Shown in pieces: positions 48,611 through 57,516 of a stretch of DNA of 64,000 nt. The translations under genes were made by a program, and so were the position numbers. Within the stretch, counting starts at the first letter, position 1. Every line of letters begins with the position of its first letter. The notes beneath the pieces are model-generated. The model was not told the DNA's origin, searched no databases, and worked only from the letters and a program-made list of their open reading frames with translations. The DNA is from Pseudomonadota bacterium (lineage in GTDB: Bacteria > Pseudomonadota > Alphaproteobacteria > Sphingomonadales > Sphingomonadaceae), in assembly GCA_021794525.1 (NCBI GenBank), contig JAJYQP010000093.1:1-64000 (forward strand), in the 5' to 3' direction.

Positions 48611-49797
48611 CGAAGGAACAGGCTCGTCAGCTCGACATGGGTCGACCAGCGAAACTGGCCCACCGGCCTCACCTGTGCCAGCCTGAACCCTGCGTCGGCC
48701 AGCAGTTTCGCGTCCCGCGCCCAGCTCGAGGGGTTGCAGCTTACATAGGCCACCCGTGCGAGCGAACTGGCCGCGATGGCCGCCACCTGCTCGCGCGCAC
48801 CCGCCCGGGGCGGGTCGAGCAGCACGGCATCGAAACGATCGAGCTCGGCGGGCTGGAGCGGATTGCGAAACAGGTCGCGATGAAGGGCATGGACGGGCCG
48901 ATGCGAGGCTTTTGCAGCGGCGTTGCAGGCCAGATGCGCATCGCGCGCGGCCTCGGCCGCAAGGACCTTTGCGTCGCCTGCCAATCCAAATGCGAAAGTG
49001 CCGAGGCCGGAAAAGAGATCGGCAATGATTCTAGAGCCTTGAAGCGCATTGCTCGTGTCGCCTGTCAACATGCTTTCGCCATCCACTGTGGCCTGGAGGA
49101 AAGCGCCCGGCGGCAGGGCGACCGGCACGCCCGCCAGCGTTACAGTGGCAGGCTCCGGCTCCCACATCATCTCAGCGCCATAGCCCTGATCCACCGCGAG
49201 CCGGGCAATGCCGTGCGCCTGCGCGAAGGCAGGCAGCGCCTCACTTGCCTCGAGCCCCTCAACCGCCAGGCCCCTGATCAGGCAATCCACGCCCTGATCG
49301 CACAGCGTCAGCCCGACATCGACCGGCCCCTTGCCGCCCCATCTCGCGATCAGCCCGCGAAGGGGCTCGACGAGCCCGAACAGTTCGGACCTCAGCACGT
49401 GGCATTCGCGCATATCGACGACGCGATGCGATCCTGACTCCCGAAACCCCAGCACCGCCCCCTGCGCGGTCCTGAGCCCGTGGAGCGTGGCGCGGCGACG
49501 GCTGCGGGGCGGCGAGAGATGGGTGGGCAGCAATTCGCCGATGGCGAGCCCCTGGCTCTCCGCCGCATGGACCACCCGCTCGGTCACGAACTGCACCAGC
49601 GCCGCCTCGTCGGCGTGCTGGAGGTGGCAGCCCCCGCATTGGGGAAAATGGCGGCACGGCGGTTCGACGTGGTGGGCCCCGCGCGTCAGCGAGCCGCCCG
49701 CCTCCACGACGTCACCGGGGACCCCGAACGCGACGTGGCGACCCTGCGCCGTAACGCCATCGCCCTTGGCGGCGATGCGGAGGACTGGATCGCTCAC
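48607..49797 (-). CDS. 23S rRNA (uracil-C5) methyltransferase, RlmD/RlmC type
   Basis: 396 residues; methylates uracil C5 in rRNA or tRNA. [4Fe-4S] ligands C48, C54 and C57 in CRHFPQCGGC and a fourth in MRECHVL, SAM motif LFSGLGTFAF, LLDPPRAGA, and nucleophilic cysteine in VSCNPSSWARD. The TRAM domain at the N-terminus is short. The GTG at 49797 overlaps the nnr stop (GTGA) and gives MSDPVLRIAAKGDGV, the family start. RlmD, RlmC and TrmA cannot be separated with certainty by eye. Last gene of the ispE-ilvD-nnr run. Confidence 0.87.
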   Translation of the reverse strand: MSDPVLRIAAKGDGVTAQGRHVAFGVPGDVVEAGGSLTRGAHHVEPPCRHFPQCGGCHLQHADEAALVQFVTERVVHAAESQGLAIGELLPTHLSPPRSRRRATLHGLRTAQGAVLGFRESGSHRVVDMRECHVLRSELFGLVEPLRGLIARWGGKGPVDVGLTLCDQGVDCLIRGLAVEGLEASEALPAFAQAHGIARLAVDQGYGAEMMWEPEPATVTLAGVPVALPPGAFLQATVDGESMLTGDTSNALQGSRIIADLFSGLGTFAFGLAGDAKVLAAEAARDAHLACNAAAKASHRPVHALHRDLFRNPLQPAELDRFDAVLLDPPRAGAREQVAAIAASSLARVAYVSCNPSSWARDAKLLADAGFRLAQVRPVGQFRWSTHVELTSLFLR

Positions 49798-51143
49798 AGG
49801 AAGGCCGCCAGCGAAAGGCCGACCGCGCGCGCCAGCTCTCCTGCGGTGAAGGCAGGACCGGCGATGCGCGCCGCTTCGCCATGCAGCCACACCGCCTCCT
49901 CGGCAGCACGGGCGGGATCGCCATGTCCCGCGAGGCGCGATGCGGCGATGCCCGCCAGCACGTCACCCGTCCCGGCAGCCGAGAGCCAGCTCGACGCGCC
50001 GCGGAAGAACACCAGCCCTCCGTCACAGGGAGCAATCAGCGTATCCGGACCCTTTGCAAGTACGGTCACACCGGTCGCATCGCGCAAGCCTGTCGCCTGC
50101 GCGGATTTGGTCGTGGCATCAATGGCGAACACCTTGCACACCGCCGCCAGCTCGCCCTCGTGGGGGGTGAGCAGCAGTCTCGAGCAGTCGACGCCTTCCA
50201 GCACATCCGGGTCGAGCAGATGCAGCGCGTCGGCATCGATCACGGCGGGTTTGCCGCTGTCCAGCACGGCGGCCAGCCGCTCGATGGCGCGCGCATCGCG
50301 ACCGAGGCCGGGGCCGATCAGCGCGGCACCGACACGCTCGTCGGAGAGCAGTGCGGACGCATCGCGCTCGATCACGAGCTCGGCGGGCGGATCCGGGTGC
50401 GAATGATTGCTCGCAAGTTTCACGTATCCCGCTCCCGCCCGCATGGCAGCCTCGCCGGCGAGGGTCGGGGCTCCCGGCATGTCGCCCGCGACGATCGCGA
50501 GCAGGCCGCGGCGATACTTGTGACTGTCTGGGGCCGGCGCGCGCAACCGCGGCCGCGGCGAGACGCGCGTCGGCGACTGAGGTAAATCGAGGCCGATATC
50601 GACCAGCTTCCGTGCGCCCATCGCGGCGCAGACGGGCATCAGCCAGTGCGCTCGTTTCCACGCCCCCAGCGCAAGCGTGAGATCGACAGCAAAGGGTGCG
50701 CCCAGCCAATCGCCACTGTCGCAATCCACGCCGCTGGGAACGTCGATGGCGATCAGGTACTCGTGACTGCGACGCGCCTGTTCGCGTAGATCGGCGAACA
50801 CGCCCCCGACAGGGCGGGTCAGGCCGAACCCGAACAGCGCATCGACCAGGACAGGGGCGTGGCGCCCAGAGAGAGCAGGCGAGACCGCGCCCCCATAGGC
50901 ACCGCGCGCCGTCCTCGCGGTCTCACTTGCGGGGGCCAGAGGGGCCACCACGGCGATGTCGAGCCCGCGCCGCCGCAGGAACTCCGCTATGACATAGCCA
51001 TCGCCGCCGTTGTTGCCGGGCCCGCACAAGACCGTGACCGGTCGGCCCGCCCCGACCCGCCAGACCCACTCCGCGGCGCCCTGCCCCGCCCGCTGCATCA
51101 GCTCCCGTTCCGAGAGGCCGCTGGCACGCTCGGCGGCGCGCAT
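49794..51143 (-). CDS. nnr: bifunctional NAD(P)H-hydrate repair enzyme
   Basis: Repairs hydrated NAD(P)H: an N-terminal epimerase (YjeF_N; GPGNNGGDGYV) and a C-terminal ADP- or ATP-dependent dehydratase (HEGEL and SAAGTGDVLAG). About 449 residues if the start is the ATG at 51143 (MRAAERASGL). Homologues usually begin a few residues earlier (VLTVEAMRAAE here), but no ATG, GTG or TTG exists in frame between 51143 and 51281. The true start may be a rare codon, or the frame may begin far upstream within ilvD. Just downstream of ilvD. Confidence 0.9.
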   Translation of the reverse strand: MRAAERASGLSERELMQRAGQGAAEWVWRVGAGRPVTVLCGPGNNGGDGYVIAEFLRRRGLDIAVVAPLAPASETARTARGAYGGAVSPALSGRHAPVLVDALFGFGLTRPVGGVFADLREQARRSHEYLIAIDVPSGVDCDSGDWLGAPFAVDLTLALGAWKRAHWLMPVCAAMGARKLVDIGLDLPQSPTRVSPRPRLRAPAPDSHKYRRGLLAIVAGDMPGAPTLAGEAAMRAGAGYVKLASNHSHPDPPAELVIERDASALLSDERVGAALIGPGLGRDARAIERLAAVLDSGKPAVIDADALHLLDPDVLEGVDCSRLLLTPHEGELAAVCKVFAIDATTKSAQATGLRDATGVTVLAKGPDTLIAPCDGGLVFFRGASSWLSAAGTGDVLAGIAASRLAGHGDPARAAEEAVWLHGEAARIAGPAFTAGELARAVGLSLAAFL

Positions 51144-51165
51144 GGCCTCGACCGTCAGGACGGGC

Positions 51166-52881
51166 TCAGATGTCGGCGAATACGTGCGTTTCGCGCGCGG
51201 CGCCGGGATGGGTGACGGCGCCCTTCGCCGCTGGTCCGACGTTCTGGGCGTAGCGCCAGAGGGCTCCCGACTGGTAGTCATGCTGGCGCGGCTGCCATTT
51301 CAGGCGGCGTTCGTCCAGCACTGCCGGATCGACATTGAGGTCGATGGTGCCCGCCTCGGCGTCGATGGCGATCTCGTCACCATCCTCGACCAGCGCGATC
51401 GGGCCCCCATCGGCAGCTTCCGGCCCGACGTGGCCGATGCAGAACCCTCGTGTCGCGCCGGAGAAGCGCCCGTCGGTGATTAGCGCGACCTTCTCGCCCA
51501 TGCCCTGACCGTACAGCGCCGCAGTCGTCGCAAGCATTTCGCGCATCCCGGGGCCGCCCCTGGGCCCTTCGTAGCGAATCACGATCACGCTGCCTTCGGC
51601 GATATCGCGCGCCTCCACCGCGGCGAAGGCGTCTTCCTCGCATTCGAAGACGCGCGCGGGGCCGGTGAACTGGAGGCGGTGCATCCCGGCGACCTTCACG
51701 ATGGCGCCTTCGGGCGCGAGGCTGCCCCTGAGGCCGACTACGCCGCCCGTCGGGGTGATGGGGCTGGTCACCGGGTAGAATACCTTCTGATCCGGGTTCC
51801 AGGTCACCTCCTCGATGTTCTCGCCCAGCGTCTTTCCCGTGACCGTCATCGGAGACGGATCGAGGAAACCGCCATCCAGCATCGTCTTCATCGCCATATA
51901 GACGCCGCCAGCCTCGTGCATATCCTTGGCGACATATTTGCCACCGGGTTTGAGGTCAGCGATATAAGGCGTTGATTTGAATATCTCGGCGACATCATGA
52001 AGGTCGAAGGCGATACCTGCCTCATGCGCCATCGCGGGAAGGTGAAGCGCGGCGTTGGTCGAGCCGCCCGTCGCCGCCACCACGCGCGCAGCGTTTTCGA
52101 AGGCGGCGCGGGTGCAGATGTCCCGCGGGCGAAGGTTGCGTTCGAGAAGCGCCATCACCTGCCGACCCGCGGCAACCGCGATCTCCTCACGCGACTTGTA
52201 AGGTGCGGGCGCCATATTACTGTTTGGCAGAGATAAACCTATCGCTTCGCCGACGCAGGCCATGGTGTTGGCGGTGAACTGGCCGCCGCAGGCACCGTGG
52301 CCCGGGCAAGCCACCTTCTCGAGAGCGGTGAGATCCTTGAGCGGGCAATTCCCGGCCGCGAACTGGCCCACGGCCTCGAAAACGTCGACCACCGTCACGT
52401 CATGGTCATGGTAGCGACCCGGCAGGATCGATCCGCCATAGACGAAGATGGAGGGCACGTTCAGCCGCAGCATCGCCATCATCATGCCCGGCAAGCTCTT
52501 GTCGCACCCCGCGAAGCCCACCAGCGCGTCGTAGCAATGCCCGCGCACCGACAGCTCGACCGAATCCGCGATGACCTCGCGGCTGACCAGCGAGCTTTTC
52601 ATGCCCTGATGGCCCATCGCGATACCGTCGGTGACCGTGATGGTGTTGAAACGGCGCGGCATCCCCCCGCCCTCCTCCACCCCGCGGCGACAGACATCGG
52701 CCTGCGCGTCCAGCGTGGTGTTGCACGGTGCGGAATCATTGCCTGCGCTGACCACGCCGACGAAAGGCCGCGCGATCTCCTCCTCGCTGAGGCCCATCGC
52801 GTAGTAATAGGAGCGGTGCGGCGCACGCTCCGGACCCACCGAGACGTGGCGGGAGGGGAGCTTGGATTTGTCGAAGGTCAT
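51166..52881 (-). CDS. ilvD: dihydroxy-acid dehydratase
   Basis: Third step of branched-chain amino-acid synthesis (and of the pantothenate precursor); iron-sulfur enzyme. 571 residues. Candidate cluster cysteines are C53 in NDSAPCN, C126 in FAGCDKS and C198 in [10 protein letters not shown]. Length and motif order are normal for IlvD rather than the sugar-acid EDD. The gene is preceded by the N-formylglutamate amidohydrolase (56 bases) and followed by nnr. Confidence 0.96.
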   Translation of the reverse strand: MTFDKSKLPSRHVSVGPERAPHRSYYYAMGLSEEEIARPFVGVVSAGNDSAPCNTTLDAQADVCRRGVEEGGGMPRRFNTITVTDGIAMGHQGMKSSLVSREVIADSVELSVRGHCYDALVGFAGCDKSLPGMMMAMLRLNVPSIFVYGGSILPGRYHDHDVTVVDVFEAVGQFAAGNCPLKDLTALEKVACPGHGACGGQFTANTMACVGEAIGLSLPNSNMAPAPYKSREEIAVAAGRQVMALLERNLRPRDICTRAAFENAARVVAATGGSTNAALHLPAMAHEAGIAFDLHDVAEIFKSTPYIADLKPGGKYVAKDMHEAGGVYMAMKTMLDGGFLDPSPMTVTGKTLGENIEEVTWNPDQKVFYPVTSPITPTGGVVGLRGSLAPEGAIVKVAGMHRLQFTGPARVFECEEDAFAAVEARDIAEGSVIVIRYEGPRGGPGMREMLATTAALYGQGMGEKVALITDGRFSGATRGFCIGHVGPEAADGGPIALVEDGDEIAIDAEAGTIDLNVDPAVLDERRLKWQPRQHDYQSGALWRYAQNVGPAAKGAVTHPGAARETHVFADI

Positions 52882-52937
52882 ACCGCCTCTTCGCGCTCCC
52901 GACCGATGAGTTCAAGCGTCAGACACGAAACGAAAGC

Positions 52938-53666
52938 TTAGTGCCGTTCAAGTTCAAGCACCACGTTTCCAGCGATTTCGGCAATCAAGAGTGCCCATCG
53001 GGCTTGATCGGCTTCGGTGAGAATCTGATCCTGACGAATTTCGATGGCGCAATAGGGTATCCCGTTGGCTTCGGCATGCCGGTCCATCGTGGCGTTGAGG
53101 TCGCGGCCCGAATAGGGCTCGTTGTCGCCGACGGTCAGCCCCTGCGCGGCAAACAGCCGGATGGCGTGACGCGCGGCGCGGGCGTCGGTGTTGTGGAGCA
53201 GCGCCACTTCCCACGGCCGCGGCTTGTCGCAAGATCGCAGCGCGGGCGTGAAGCTGTGGAGCGCGAGGATCAGCCGCGGTCGCGCCTCGGCGACGAACGC
53301 CGCCAGCCCCGCGTGGTAAGGGCGGTGATATGTGGCGAGCCGCCGCTCGACATCGGCGCCGAGGTTGCCGGGAATGAGGTGGCCATCGCTCACCTCCGGC
53401 ACCACGGCCGGGTCGTCTGCGGCGCGGTTGAAGTCGCACACGAGGCGGCTGACAGTCGCGATATGCGCGGGGATGCCGTGACGGCGAGCGAGCCGGTCGG
53501 CAATACCCTCGACCCCAATGTCGATTGCGATGTGGTCGGAGAGCAGCGCGCGCTCGATGCCGAGGTCCATGCCGGCGGGCACGTGGTTCGAGGCATGATC
53601 GGCAATGGCAACGATCCCGCCCGGGCGTATGTCGCCCACCTGGCGGAAGGGCTTCCCGTCGATCAT
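52938..53666 (-). CDS. N-formylglutamate amidohydrolase
   Basis: Releases formate and glutamate from N-formylglutamate in histidine breakdown; also found as a stand-alone amidohydrolase. 242 residues from the ATG at 53666, which overlaps the ispE stop (ATGA); 27 bases upstream another ATG (53693) is possible. Motifs IADHASNHVP, ATVSRLVCDFNR, LALHSFTP and EIRQDQI are the zinc and substrate segments of the family. No hut genes are nearby, so the exact substrate is uncertain. Confidence 0.86.
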   Translation of the reverse strand: MIDGKPFRQVGDIRPGGIVAIADHASNHVPAGMDLGIERALLSDHIAIDIGVEGIADRLARRHGIPAHIATVSRLVCDFNRAADDPAVVPEVSDGHLIPGNLGADVERRLATYHRPYHAGLAAFVAEARPRLILALHSFTPALRSCDKPRPWEVALLHNTDARAARHAIRLFAAQGLTVGDNEPYSGRDLNATMDRHAEANGIPYCAIEIRQDQILTEADQARWALLIAEIAGNVVLELERH

Positions 53667-54598
53667 CGAAGCTTGCCCGTCATCTGCCACCATTCCGGCT
53701 TGGCGCGGGATATTTCGCGCGCCGCCGCGTCACGCGCCCCGACACTGTCATAGAGCGCGAAACAGGTGGCGCCCGATCCCGACATACGGGCGAGCCAGGG
53801 GGAGGTTCCGCGAAGCGCCGTGAGGACCTCTGCAATGACCGGACACAGCACGATGGCCGGAGCTTCGAGATCGTTGCGGCCTTCCAGCGCGATGGCGCGC
53901 GCACCGCCCCGCGGCAGCGGCCCGCGATCCGTGCCGTTCCATCCTTTGAACACCGGCCCGGTCGAAAGCGGGACGCGTGGGTTGACCAGCAGCACGGGCG
54001 TGCCCGTCAGGCTGTCGTCGGCGCGTTCCAGTTCGGTTCCGGTGCCGCGCCCGATGCAGGTGACGCTCTCGACGCAGGCGGGCACATCGGCCCCTAGCTT
54101 CGCGGCGCGCGCCTGCCAGTCCTCGGGCAGCCCATACCGCTCACGCACGATCCGGAACACCGCCCCCGCATCCGCCGACCCGCCCCCGAGCCCGGCGGCG
54201 ACGGGGAGGTTTTTCTCGAGCGTGATGTAAAGGCCCTGGGGGCGCGGCAGGGCGTTGAGCGCGCGGGCGACGAGGTTGTCGAAGATGCCCCCTCCCGCTT
54301 GAGAGGGTGCTGACCCTTTTCCCCCTCCCCCTTGAGGGGGAGGGTCGGGGTGGGGGTGCACTTCCGTCGAAAGCGCAGAACCCCCGCCCCCAACCCCGCC
54401 CCCAAGGAAGGGGGGCTGGTGGAGTCCACCGGCGAACTCGCCCAGCTTGGTAAGCCCATCCCGCTCCGCCACCCGCGCAGTGAGCACATCCCCCGCATCG
54501 ACGAACGCGAACAGTGTCTCTAGCGCGTGATAACCGTCATCCCGCCGCGCGCGGACGTGCAGTGCGAGGTTGATCTTGGCGAAGGCGGTTTCGCGCAC
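53663..54598 (-). CDS. ispE: 4-diphosphocytidyl-2-C-methyl-D-erythritol kinase
   Basis: GHMP kinase of the non-mevalonate isoprenoid pathway. 311 residues, longer than the usual 270-285. Normal parts: MRETAFAKINLALHV, the ATP loop PVAAGLGGGSADAG (132-145) and a C-terminal MSGSGATCFAL. Between GEFAGG and GIFDNLVARALNAL lie about 45 residues of Gly/Pro-rich sequence (60-104) encoded by a dispersed palindromic repeat that keeps the frame. The site falls before the kinase loop, where a surface loop can tolerate it. The GTG start has a GGGAGGATTGA ribosome site. First gene of the run that ends with the RlmD-like methyltransferase. Confidence 0.93.
   Translation of the reverse strand: MRETAFAKINLALHVRARRDDGYHALETLFAFVDAGDVLTARVAERDGLTKLGEFAGGLHQPPFLGGGVGGGGSALSTEVHPHPDPPPQGGGGKGSAPSQAGGGIFDNLVARALNALPRPQGLYITLEKNLPVAAGLGGGSADAGAVFRIVRERYGLPEDWQARAAKLGADVPACVESVTCIGRGTGTELERADDSLTGTPVLLVNPRVPLSTGPVFKGWNGTDRGPLPRGGARAIALEGRNDLEAPAIVLCPVIAEVLTALRGTSPWLARMSGSGATCFALYDSVGARDAAAREISRAKPEWWQMTGKLR
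54287..54421. repeat. GC-rich palindromic repeat inserted in frame in ispE
   Basis: Two related halves face each other: GGGGGAGGGTCGGGGTGGGGG near 54335-54357 and, inverted, CCCCCGCCCCCAACCCCGCC near 54380-54400. The coded HPHPDPPPQGGGG is a hallmark of alphaproteobacterial repeats of this kind. Confidence 0.8.
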
Positions 54599-54600
54599 TC

Positions 54601-54650
54601 AATCCTCCCCGGCATGGGGAGGGGGACCAGCCGAAGGCTGGTGCAGGGGT
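54601..54650. repeat. second GC-rich dispersed repeat beside ispE
   Basis: CCTCCCCGGCATGGGGAGG forms a hairpin, followed by ACCAGCCGAAGGCTGGT, another hairpin. The layout is typical of dispersed sphingomonad repeats and sits directly upstream of ispE, next to the DUF559 remnant. Confidence 0.65.
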
Positions 54651-54673
54651 ACGGTCCTCTTACGAACAACCCG

Positions 54674-54823
54674 TTCCGATCTCTCCTGGCAAATCTCGAC
54701 GAGCCGCTGCAAAACCGGCTCGACATCATCCAGGGTTAGGCGAGCCGGTATCCGCGTCGTCGCAATGCCCTGAGACCGAAGCCAATCAGACCTGCGGCGA
54801 TCGCGATCTACTGCCTCAGCGCT
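54674..54823 (-). pseudogene. C-terminal remnant of a DUF559 (Vsr-like) protein
   Basis: About 50 residues, AEAVDRDRRRSDWLRSQGIA then RIPARLTLDDVEPVLQRLVE, look like the C-terminal part of a DUF559 endonuclease-like domain. The rest is missing: upstream of 54823 the frame enters the amidohydrolase gene, and there is no start codon or ribosome site of its own. Probably a deletion remnant between two repeats. Family assignment is by eye. Confidence 0.45.
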
Positions 54824-55760
54824 AGGGGTGGTCGGTTGCAATGGTCTTCCGATCAAGTCGCAGGAAGCGTGCGGCGTTGTCGTAATAGATACCGCGGCGT
54901 TGCCCTGGCGTGAGGAAGTCCACGGCCTCCAGCCGCGCCTTGATAGCGGCATATGGAAGATCGTCCGAACCCAGCATGATCCGGTCTGCGAAGCCTTCGT
55001 CAATGAAGCGCTTCAGCGAGGCGGTGTGCAGGCCTTCCGGACCGACGCTGTTGAGCACCGACATGTCGACATAAACGTGGGGATAAGCCCTCATCAACGC
55101 GACAGTCTCGTCGACGAAATCGAAACCCGCATGCTGGAGCGAGACACGCAACTTCGGATGGCGTTGCAGGATGGGTTCGAGCAAGGCCGGATTGCCGTAC
55201 TCCTCCCGATAATCCGGACAGCATCCAGCATGTCGTCGCGGCCCTAAACCCGGACCAGGTCCGCGGCCGGTGTGGACGAAGGCCGGCACATCGTAGCGCG
55301 ACGCAAGATCCCAATAGGGCTGCATTTCGGGCGAACGCGGATCGATCGCCGCGTAGCTGAAGGCCAGTTCGCCTATCCCGTGCAGCTTTTTCGTCGCAAG
55401 CTGCTCTTCCAGCCAAGCGAGATCGGGGAATATGGTTCGGCTGTCGGTGAAACACCACCTGTCTGTGGCGCTGAGCGCCGGGCACGGAAACATTGGGCTG
55501 AGAAGAAAGCGGCGCTTGCCGCTGCCGGTGTAAATCGCCGTATCTTCGGTCCCGGTGATAAACAGCATTGTCGCCACAATATCGTCGGAAGCCATTTCCG
55601 CGGCGATTGCGGCGGGAGTTCCCGTATCCGGGTCGCGGGGCCAGGGCGTATGCCTATGCATATCGATGATCGGTTGCACTGGCGCGCCTGCTGGCGGGAC
55701 CGTCGCACAGCCAGTAATCGCAGCAGCAAGAGCAATCAGCCCGACCAAACTTCTTTTCAT
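54822..55760 (-). CDS. amidohydrolase-family lipoprotein
   Basis: 312 residues: lipoprotein signal with lipobox ITGC (Cys18), then an amidohydrolase_2 TIM barrel. IDMHRHTPWP gives the HxH metal site, PAFVHTGRG and SLQHAGFDF further histidines, and MLGSDDLPYA the catalytic Asp. Expected outside the cytoplasm. Substrate unknown; related enzymes include decarboxylases and lactonases. The ATG at 55760 opens the signal peptide. It follows ETF-QO on the same strand by 22 bases. Confidence 0.82.
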   Translation of the reverse strand: MKRSLVGLIALAAAITGCATVPPAGAPVQPIIDMHRHTPWPRDPDTGTPAAIAAEMASDDIVATMLFITGTEDTAIYTGSGKRRFLLSPMFPCPALSATDRWCFTDSRTIFPDLAWLEEQLATKKLHGIGELAFSYAAIDPRSPEMQPYWDLASRYDVPAFVHTGRGPGPGLGPRRHAGCCPDYREEYGNPALLEPILQRHPKLRVSLQHAGFDFVDETVALMRAYPHVYVDMSVLNSVGPEGLHTASLKRFIDEGFADRIMLGSDDLPYAAIKARLEAVDFLTPGQRRGIYYDNAARFLRLDRKTIATDHP

Positions 55761-55782
55761 AACCGCCGTCCCCTGCTGCCCA

Positions 55783-57432
55783 TCACATATTCGGATAGTT
55801 CGGCCCGCCGCCGCCCTCGGGCGTGGTCCATTCGATATTCTGGTTGGGGTCCTTGATGTCGCAAGTCTTGCAGTGGACGCAGTTCTGGCTGTTGATCTGG
55901 AACTTCGCCTCGCCCCCGCCTTCCGGGACCAGCCATTCGTAGACGCCCGCGGGGCAATAGCGTTGCGAGGGGCCGGCGAAGACCTTGAATTCGCTGTCGT
56001 ATTGCAGCTCGGGGTCCTTGACCTTGAGGTGGTTCGGCTGATCCTCTGCGTGGTTGGTGAAGCTGAAGGCGACGTTGGTCAGGCGGTCGAAGCTCAGCAC
56101 GCCGTCGGGCTTGGGGTAGTCGATCGGCTCGTAGAGGTCGGCGCGCTGCAGCGTCTCGTAGTCGCGATGGTGCTTCATGCTGATCGGCAGGCCGATCTTG
56201 AGTGTGCGCATCCACATGTCGATGCCGGCGAGGATGGTGCCGAAGTCCTCGCCGTATTTGGCGACCGCGGGTTCGGCGTTCCGGACCAGCTTCAATTCGT
56301 CGGCGATCCAGCTCGAGCGGACGGCGCTGTCGTATTCCGAAAGCTCCGCCTTCTCGCGCCCGCCCGCGACCGCCGCGGCGATTGCCTCGACCGCCAGCAT
56401 CCCGCTCTTCATCGCGGTGTGGCTGCCCTTGATGCGAGGGACATTCACGAAGCCCGCCGCGCAGCCGATCAGCGCGCCGCCCGGAAACGCGAGCTTCGGC
56501 ACGCTCTGCCAGCCGCCCTCGTTGATAGCGCGCGCGCCATAGGCGACGCGCTTGCCACCCTCGAGGATCGCGGCGATTTCTGGGTGGTGCTTCCAGCGCT
56601 GGAATTCCTGGTAGGGGCGGACCCAGGGGTTTTTGTAATCGAGCGCGGTGACGAAGCCGAGCGCGACCTGGTTGTTCGCCTGGTGGTAGAGGAAGCCGCC
56701 GCCCCAGCTGCCGCTTTCCGACAGCGGCCAGCCCTGGGTGTGGATCACCCGGCCCGGCACGTGCTTTGCCGGGTCGATATCCCACAGCTCCTTGATGCCC
56801 AGGCCATAAACCTGCGGCTGGCAATCGGCCTCCAGATCGAAGCGCGATTTCATCTGCTTGGTGAGGTTGCCGCGCGCGCCTTCGGCGAACAGCGTGTACC
56901 TGGCGTGGATCTCCATCCCCGGCTGGTAATCGGGCTTGTGGCTGCCGTCGGCGGCAACGCCCATGTCCTGAGTGACCACGCCCGTGACCGCGCCGCTCTC
57001 GTCGAACAGCACTTCGGCGGCGGGGAAGCCGGGGAAGACCATCACCCCCAGCCCCTCGGCCTGCTCGGCCAGCCAGCGGCAGAGATTGCCGAGGCTGCCG
57101 GTGTAACAGCCCTTGTTGCTCATCAGCGGCGGCATGAAGAGGTGCGGCATGTCGAATTTCTTGGTCGCCGACAGGTTCCAGTGCCAGTTGTCGGTGACTG
57201 GTGTCTGCGCCATCGGGCAGCCCTGCTCCCGCCATTCGGGCAGCAGCTCGTCGAGTGCTTTGGGATCGACCACAGCACCCGAAAGGATATGCGCGCCGAT
57301 CTCGCTCCCCTTTTCGAGCACGATCACCTCGAGCTCGGAATTGATCTGCTTGAGCCTGATCGCCGCCGCGAGGCCCGCCGGGCCGCCGCCGATGATCACG
57401 ACATCGCAGGGCATCGATTCGCGTTCGCTCAT
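55783..57432 (-). CDS. electron transfer flavoprotein-ubiquinone oxidoreductase
   Basis: Passes electrons from ETF (fatty-acid and amino-acid oxidation) to ubiquinone at the inner membrane. 549 residues: FAD motif GGGPAG at 15-20, ubiquinone-binding and membrane-surface segments in the middle (KELWDIDPAKHVPGRV, GGGFLYHQANNQVALGFV), and a C-terminal [4Fe-4S] site with CVHCKTCDIKDP plus an upstream Cys in YCPAGVYEW. Single-chain form as in mitochondria. No etfAB genes are adjacent. Divergent from the UDG-like gene. Confidence 0.95.
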   Translation of the reverse strand: MSERESMPCDVVIIGGGPAGLAAAIRLKQINSELEVIVLEKGSEIGAHILSGAVVDPKALDELLPEWREQGCPMAQTPVTDNWHWNLSATKKFDMPHLFMPPLMSNKGCYTGSLGNLCRWLAEQAEGLGVMVFPGFPAAEVLFDESGAVTGVVTQDMGVAADGSHKPDYQPGMEIHARYTLFAEGARGNLTKQMKSRFDLEADCQPQVYGLGIKELWDIDPAKHVPGRVIHTQGWPLSESGSWGGGFLYHQANNQVALGFVTALDYKNPWVRPYQEFQRWKHHPEIAAILEGGKRVAYGARAINEGGWQSVPKLAFPGGALIGCAAGFVNVPRIKGSHTAMKSGMLAVEAIAAAVAGGREKAELSEYDSAVRSSWIADELKLVRNAEPAVAKYGEDFGTILAGIDMWMRTLKIGLPISMKHHRDYETLQRADLYEPIDYPKPDGVLSFDRLTNVAFSFTNHAEDQPNHLKVKDPELQYDSEFKVFAGPSQRYCPAGVYEWLVPEGGGEAKFQINSQNCVHCKTCDIKDPNQNIEWTTPEGGGGPNYPNM

Positions 57433-57516
57433 TTCCGTCTCTTTTCGTCGTATCGAGTGTGCCCGCAGCCTTGATTGCAGAGCCTCGCGCGGTCAAGACT
57501 GCCCCAGCGTAACCCG

